From the NCBI GenBank assembly GCA_023101885.1, contig JALPQD010000016.1, positions 13,299,134-13,363,133 on the forward strand: a stretch of DNA of 64,000 bases, read 5' to 3'. A model generated the notes under the pieces. That model saw only the letters and a program-made list of their open reading frames with translations. It was not told the origin of the DNA and searched no databases. This stretch comes from Typhlomys cinereus. Its lineage: Eukaryota; Chordata; Mammalia; Rodentia; Platacanthomyidae. Position 1 is the first letter of the stretch. Each line of letters opens with the position of its first letter. Of the stretch, positions 59,640-64,000 are shown in pieces. The position numbers were made by a program, and so were the translations under genes.

Positions 59640-60735
59640 AAAGAAAAGGCAGCTTTTTTTGAGGTGGTTCTGAGAAAACTAGAGTTTTTGTGTGAAGAAT
59701 AATATTCAAAACCTGTCTCTAACTCCTTATGAAAATTGATTTCAAGTGGAATGAAAGACCTTATGTGAGAACTGAATCTTGACAACATTAGGGGAAACAT
59801 GCTTTGAGAAACAAGGAATAGAGAAAAGACATTTGAACAGTATTTCAGAAAATAAAACTAAGAATTGATAAATATACCTCTATTAAATATCTTCTACATG
59901 GTAAAAGAAATAACCAAGTGGAGAAATATCTCACAGAATTGGATGTGATTTTTTTAAATCTATACATCTCTCAGAAGATGAATACTTTGAATATAATAGA
60001 GAAAATTGAAAATCATTAGGCCAAATAATCCTTTCAACTAATGGGTTAATGAAATGGACAGACATTCTCAAAAAACCAAGTACAGATGGTCAATAAATGT
60101 ATGAAAACATATGGTCATATAAGCATATGTTCAGCATCATTAACCATCAGGGAAATGTTAATGCTTATCAAGATTCTGCCACACAGGTAAGAATGACTAC
60201 CATAAAGAATATAAATACTATAAATTTGACAAGAATGTGAGGAAAAGGGAACCTATATATGGTGCTGGGGAAAGTAAATAATTAGGCACAATCCTTTGTC
60301 AGCATATCACAGAAATGCTTAAACATTTGTGTTCATCACAGAACTATTCTTGATAACTAAGTAATGGAATCAGTGTACATTATCTGTCAACAAATGAAAT
60401 GGATAAAGAAAATGTGACATGCATACCCAAGGGGATTATATTCAGCTAAGTGGAGATCAGCAAATACAAGAAGTCAGACACAGTGAGACAAATGATACAC
60501 TTCTTCTAATTTGTGGAACTTAAATTTTCTATGGATATATGGAGTACATTTCATACATATGGCATGAAAGTAGGAGGAAGACCCATAGAGGAATGAGCTG
60601 GATTAGTAGGAGGACAGAGAGAAGGGACGGTGGGTGGTGTGAACAGAATCAAAATGCACACCATCTTTTATGTCTTTATGAATCCTACTACTATGTACAA
60701 TGATTATGTCTAATAAAGTGCAGTATCTCATACCA
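59640..60735 (+). mobile_element. Old, heavily decayed L1 fragment
   Basis: ORF2-like words survive in order: TTATGAAAATTGATTTCAAG, TGGAATGAAAGACCTTATG, CATTAACCATCAGGGAAATG, GAATGACTACCATAAAGAAT, GTAATGGAATCAGTGTACAT and GGATAAAGAAAATGTGACAT. They correspond to the distal half of ORF2. The 3' UTR and a tail (GATTATGTCTAATAAAG) follow. Far more diverged than the other copies; no frame survives. Confidence 0.75.
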
Positions 60736-61017
60736 AAAAACATTTCCAGGGCCTCAATAATGACATATGACACCATTGGTAATACCGGAATTTAAGAACA
60801 CTGACTTCCATAAAAATGTAAATTAAAGAAACTCACAGTTTAATGCCTAATGCACAGAGAACAATACCTTCAATAGTGCATTTAATAAAGATTAAACATA
60901 TCCATTAACTTGTCTATATTAAAATTCTGTGAATTTTGAGTGGTAGCATGCAATTGGAAAGCCTCCAGACTCATGTGCTAAGAATCATGCCTGGAGTACT
61001 TATACCCCTTCTTGCTT

Positions 61018-61168
61018 CACGCTGGGATTTCCCAGGTCTCCCCGGACCAGGGCCAGAAGTGCAGGCCCTGGCTGTTTCCACCGTTTTTTTAATTTGATCT
61101 GGAATCTGAACTCATGACATTCTGGCCTGTGAGACAGTGTTAACCCCTGAGCCATCTCTCCGCCCCTC
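61018..61168 (-). mobile_element. Main tRNA-type SINE, antisense, partial
   Basis: GACCAGGGCCAGAAGTGCAG (SINE body reversed), GGAATCTGAACTCATGACAT (B box reversed) and TTAACCCCTGAGCCATCTCTC (head and A box reversed). The 3' half of the element beyond the body is missing. This is the only inverted copy seen. Confidence 0.8.
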
Positions 61169-61179
61169 AAGGGCCTTTC

Positions 61180-62110
61180 TAAGTTAAAAAAACAATATTC
61201 TCAAAGATGTGAGGAATAAATGAGGGTATACATGATCATTTTGTGCAGTATGTGTTTAATAATATGTATATAGTGTATTTTCGTAAATGTACACAGGTAG
61301 ATGATAGATGAGTGACTTGCCGTATTTAAAAACTTTAGATGTAGAAATATNNNNNNNNNNNNNNNNNNNNNNNNNGGAAATATTCTATTTTCATAAATTG
61401 TTGTCTGGATTGTGAAGACTCCATTCATTTTCCAAATATTAATTAGCCAACATTTAACTAGCTCCTGCTTTGTATGAGATCCAAGACAGACATTGGAAGA
61501 TGTGAAGACAATTAACTACTTGCCTTTGTGTCTGCTAAAAATTTGTCATATTGTTTCACACCATTTCTGTTCATAGTAGATTGCTGAGAAAGGGATAGCT
61601 TGGCAGGAATCTGGGATGATAATGATTGCTATTTATTTTCATGGTTGGTGACAAGTAGCATGATAAATGATATACATTTTATTTTTATTGCCTGAAATCT
61701 TGCTCTGCTATCAAGATTAGGAAAGACATATCAGAAGTCAAACAGAGCAAGCATGAAAGTCTTCTGAGTTATATAGATCTTTAAATTAAATGCTGCATGA
61801 CAGGATAGATAAATAACTTCAGGGTATACCAACTTTGCTTCTCTTTTATTTCTAGTGTTGGGCAAATGTAGAAAAAATATTTATGAGACAATGTTACATA
61901 ATGTCTTTCTTTTGTCAATAAAACAAGGATACCAGCTTTCAATCATATTAGTGTTGTCAATACTTCGTAAATCATTCAGAAAATATTTATTTCCTGAGTG
62001 TGTGGTAATGATGTTCACAAGCAAAAGCATGAGCCATATTTGCTTTATTTTCTACACTGAAATATAAAAAACAAGTGTCCTGGTTGAAATATCGTTTGTG
62101 CTTAAAAAAA
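61180..62110. other. Unassigned AT-rich sequence with assembly gap
   Basis: No gene or repeat recognised. The frame containing the gap (minus, 61201-61428) has no support. Confidence 0.5.
61351..61375. other. Assembly gap of 25 N
   Basis: 25 unresolved bases. The flanks are ordinary AT-rich sequence ending AGAAATAT and starting GGAAATAT. Confidence 0.99.
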
Positions 62111-62117
62111 AACACTG

Positions 62118-62440
62118 CCGTCCCCCACACAAAACACTATATACAAACACAGAATAACACAGACACACATATGCTAACACAGTCACATAGACACACACAC
62201 ATATACACTATACACACGATACAGATAAAAAATTCCACATAGATACAGGGATAAGCACAGACACAACAGAGATACTTAGTACATACACATACCAAAAGAA
62301 TCACACAGAGACACATAGGTATGCACACACAGAAGACACTGACACACATATGTCATCACACACTTGCACACATTACACAGACATACACATAGATTACATG
62401 CACAGATACACACATGCAGAGAAATGCACAAACATTCAGA
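62118..62440. repeat. Degenerate ACACAG/CACATA repeat
   Basis: About 320 bases made of CACA words with interruptions of AG, TA and AT (ACACAGACACACATATG, ACACAGTCACATAGACACAC, and similar). The minus-strand Cys/Val/Ile frame across it is a repeat artefact. Confidence 0.85.
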
Positions 62441-62449
62441 GGCAAATAG

Positions 62450-64000
62450 TCTCACATAGTCCTTTCTTTATATTTTTTCCAGTTTCCACATAGGATTGAT
62501 GAAAGATAAAATGCCTATTCCTCCTTTACATATTGCCTAGCACACCTGTAAAATAAATGAATAAGAACACAGGGTTGTTAGCCAGTTGAAATTAATACAT
62601 AAATAAACCCACAAGCTTTGAATGCAGAACAACTCGATATCCCAAAGGAATAAAAGTATTGTTTTTTAAAAAAATGAAATCATAGCAACATATCTAACTT
62701 AAATAAGAACTTTCATGTCTGTTCTTTGAAGTAAAGCTTTATAGTTCATTTTCCAAAATGAAGCCAAAACACATTAGAAAAAAATATGTACATAGGAATT
62801 TTGTACAGATTTAAAGACAACAACCCTTTTGCCTTCCTCTTTGGAACAATACTCTCCTGTGTGCTGCATTCTAAATGTGACAATGATTCTGTTCTCATGG
62901 TGGCAATTCCCCCCACCAAATAAATTGTTGAATAATGCTTCAAAGAATTTTCTTCATATTTTGACACTGATTCTAGATTACTGTCACTGACTCCAGAGTT
63001 ATTAGTAAACATATGTTAAGTGCTATATCTTGAGAGTTAATTCAACGCATCTGAGCAAATGTTTCCATGAATAAATTCAGAGCTTTTTAAGAACTAATAC
63101 TGACTTATCCCCAGGAGTTCATTAAGGATGAATTTTGACATGGACACCATGAGTTTGTGATGAAAAATATATTAACTAGGTTAACAGTCAGAGAAAAAAT
63201 ACTTGGATGATAACTGTCATTCCTTTCTGTGTCTTCTCATTCTCTGAACACAAACGATGTTCCAAAATTTACATTGATTCAGAATACTGACCAGTATCCT
63301 GAGAAGAGAGCAGTTCTAGGGTGGTTCCTGAACAATCCACAGGATTTTTCTCTTTTCCCCAGGTACAGTTCTGATTGCATGGTTCAGACATATCCTATCT
63401 GTTTCTTTCCTGTTCACCCTCTTGCACTAGGAAACTGTAAAGGGTGGCAGATACACCTGCCACAATTCTGAACATTAACAACAATATTAGGGAAATGAAA
63501 ATAAATATCAAGAAAAAATGTGAACTAAGAATGAATGAATAAATAAAAATTTTCTGCAATCTTGGGGTACTTAATTTTTTTTATACCTTTTACCCTTAAA
63601 GCCATGCAGTTTCATACATTTCTCAAATAAAGTCTTTTTCCAATTATCCAAATTTTTTGAATATAAATACATAATCAAGGTCAACAAATTAAGTACAATT
63701 GTACTGTTCTGGAAATTATCCTCTAATGTAAGTCCACATTTCTTTTCTTTTAAAAAACATTTTCAGAAGAAATAAACTATATCCTTTTCTTTCTTCAATT
63801 AAATTTTGTGTAGTTAGGATAGCAAATGGAAAAGGCTTCAGTATGTACTTCATCGCTTGATTTTTTAGCTTTAATTCCTCTAATTGTTTATTTTATTTTA
63901 ATTTCAGCTTTATCAGTTATTTAAAAATTTTCATTTGACATCTCTAAAACATCTGGATTTTAGTTATGTGATTGTCGGCTATCTTTCCTGTATTAATTCT
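62450..64000. other. Unassigned AT-rich sequence
   Basis: Two open frames (62746-63012 minus and 63229-63471 plus) have no recognised domain or supporting features. No gene seen. Confidence 0.5.

Noticed and set aside
62137..62349. Minus-strand frame rich in Cys and Val resembling a membrane protein
   Set aside because: It is the translation of the degenerate CACA/CAGA repeat.

Overview
The window is mammalian, almost certainly rodent, non-coding DNA. It is AT-rich and packed with retrotransposons. No intact host gene was found. The rodent call rests on several L1 copies of one family with G-rich 3' UTR purine tracts, 7SL-derived B1-like fragments, tRNA-derived SINEs of B2/B4 style, and dispersed repeats that resemble the rodent URR1 family from memory. 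The main SINE has a B2/ID-like tRNA head on a body I cannot name, so I do not go below rodent.

Layout. 1-10194 is a nest of L1s. Copy A (1-5592) starts inside ORF1 and sits in front of the ORF2 remainder of copy B (5593-10194). Copy B is itself interrupted by a third, 5'-truncated L1 (7919-8584) with a clear target-site duplication (TSD). 10199-10857 holds microsatellites and an 87-bp tandem duplication. 11050-13192 is an older L1. 13200-40570 is mostly unassigned AT-rich sequence with small SINE, MIR, URR1-like and L1 pieces, a decayed coding-like tract on the minus strand (31283-32326), and three copies of the main SINE. 40573-43417 is a SINE plus a 5'-truncated L1 apparently bracketed by one TSD. 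43822-44634 is a small L1 with a 5' inversion of twin-priming type. 49579-55687 is the most complete L1 (copy F): intact ORF1, broken ORF2, and a SINE insertion with a perfect 15-bp TSD. 55700-64000 is mostly unassigned, with a purine microsatellite, an old L1 remnant, one inverted SINE and a 25-base assembly gap.

How the parts relate. L1 would supply the reverse transcriptase and endonuclease that moved both the L1s and the SINEs, and the TSDs start at A-rich sites as expected for L1 endonuclease. All ORF2 copies here are dead. Copy F has a stop exactly at codon 43, the catalytic glutamate of the endonuclease. Copy B has lost the reverse-transcriptase aspartates to an 11-base deletion. Copy F still encodes a full ORF1 protein.

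The most interesting signal is in the 3' UTR of copy F. It lacks 376 bases present in copy A, and the missing block is bounded exactly by GT and AG, with a polypyrimidine tract and branch-like site at its 3' end. This suggests copy F came from an L1 RNA spliced within its 3' UTR. I found no new gene system beyond this retroelement biology.
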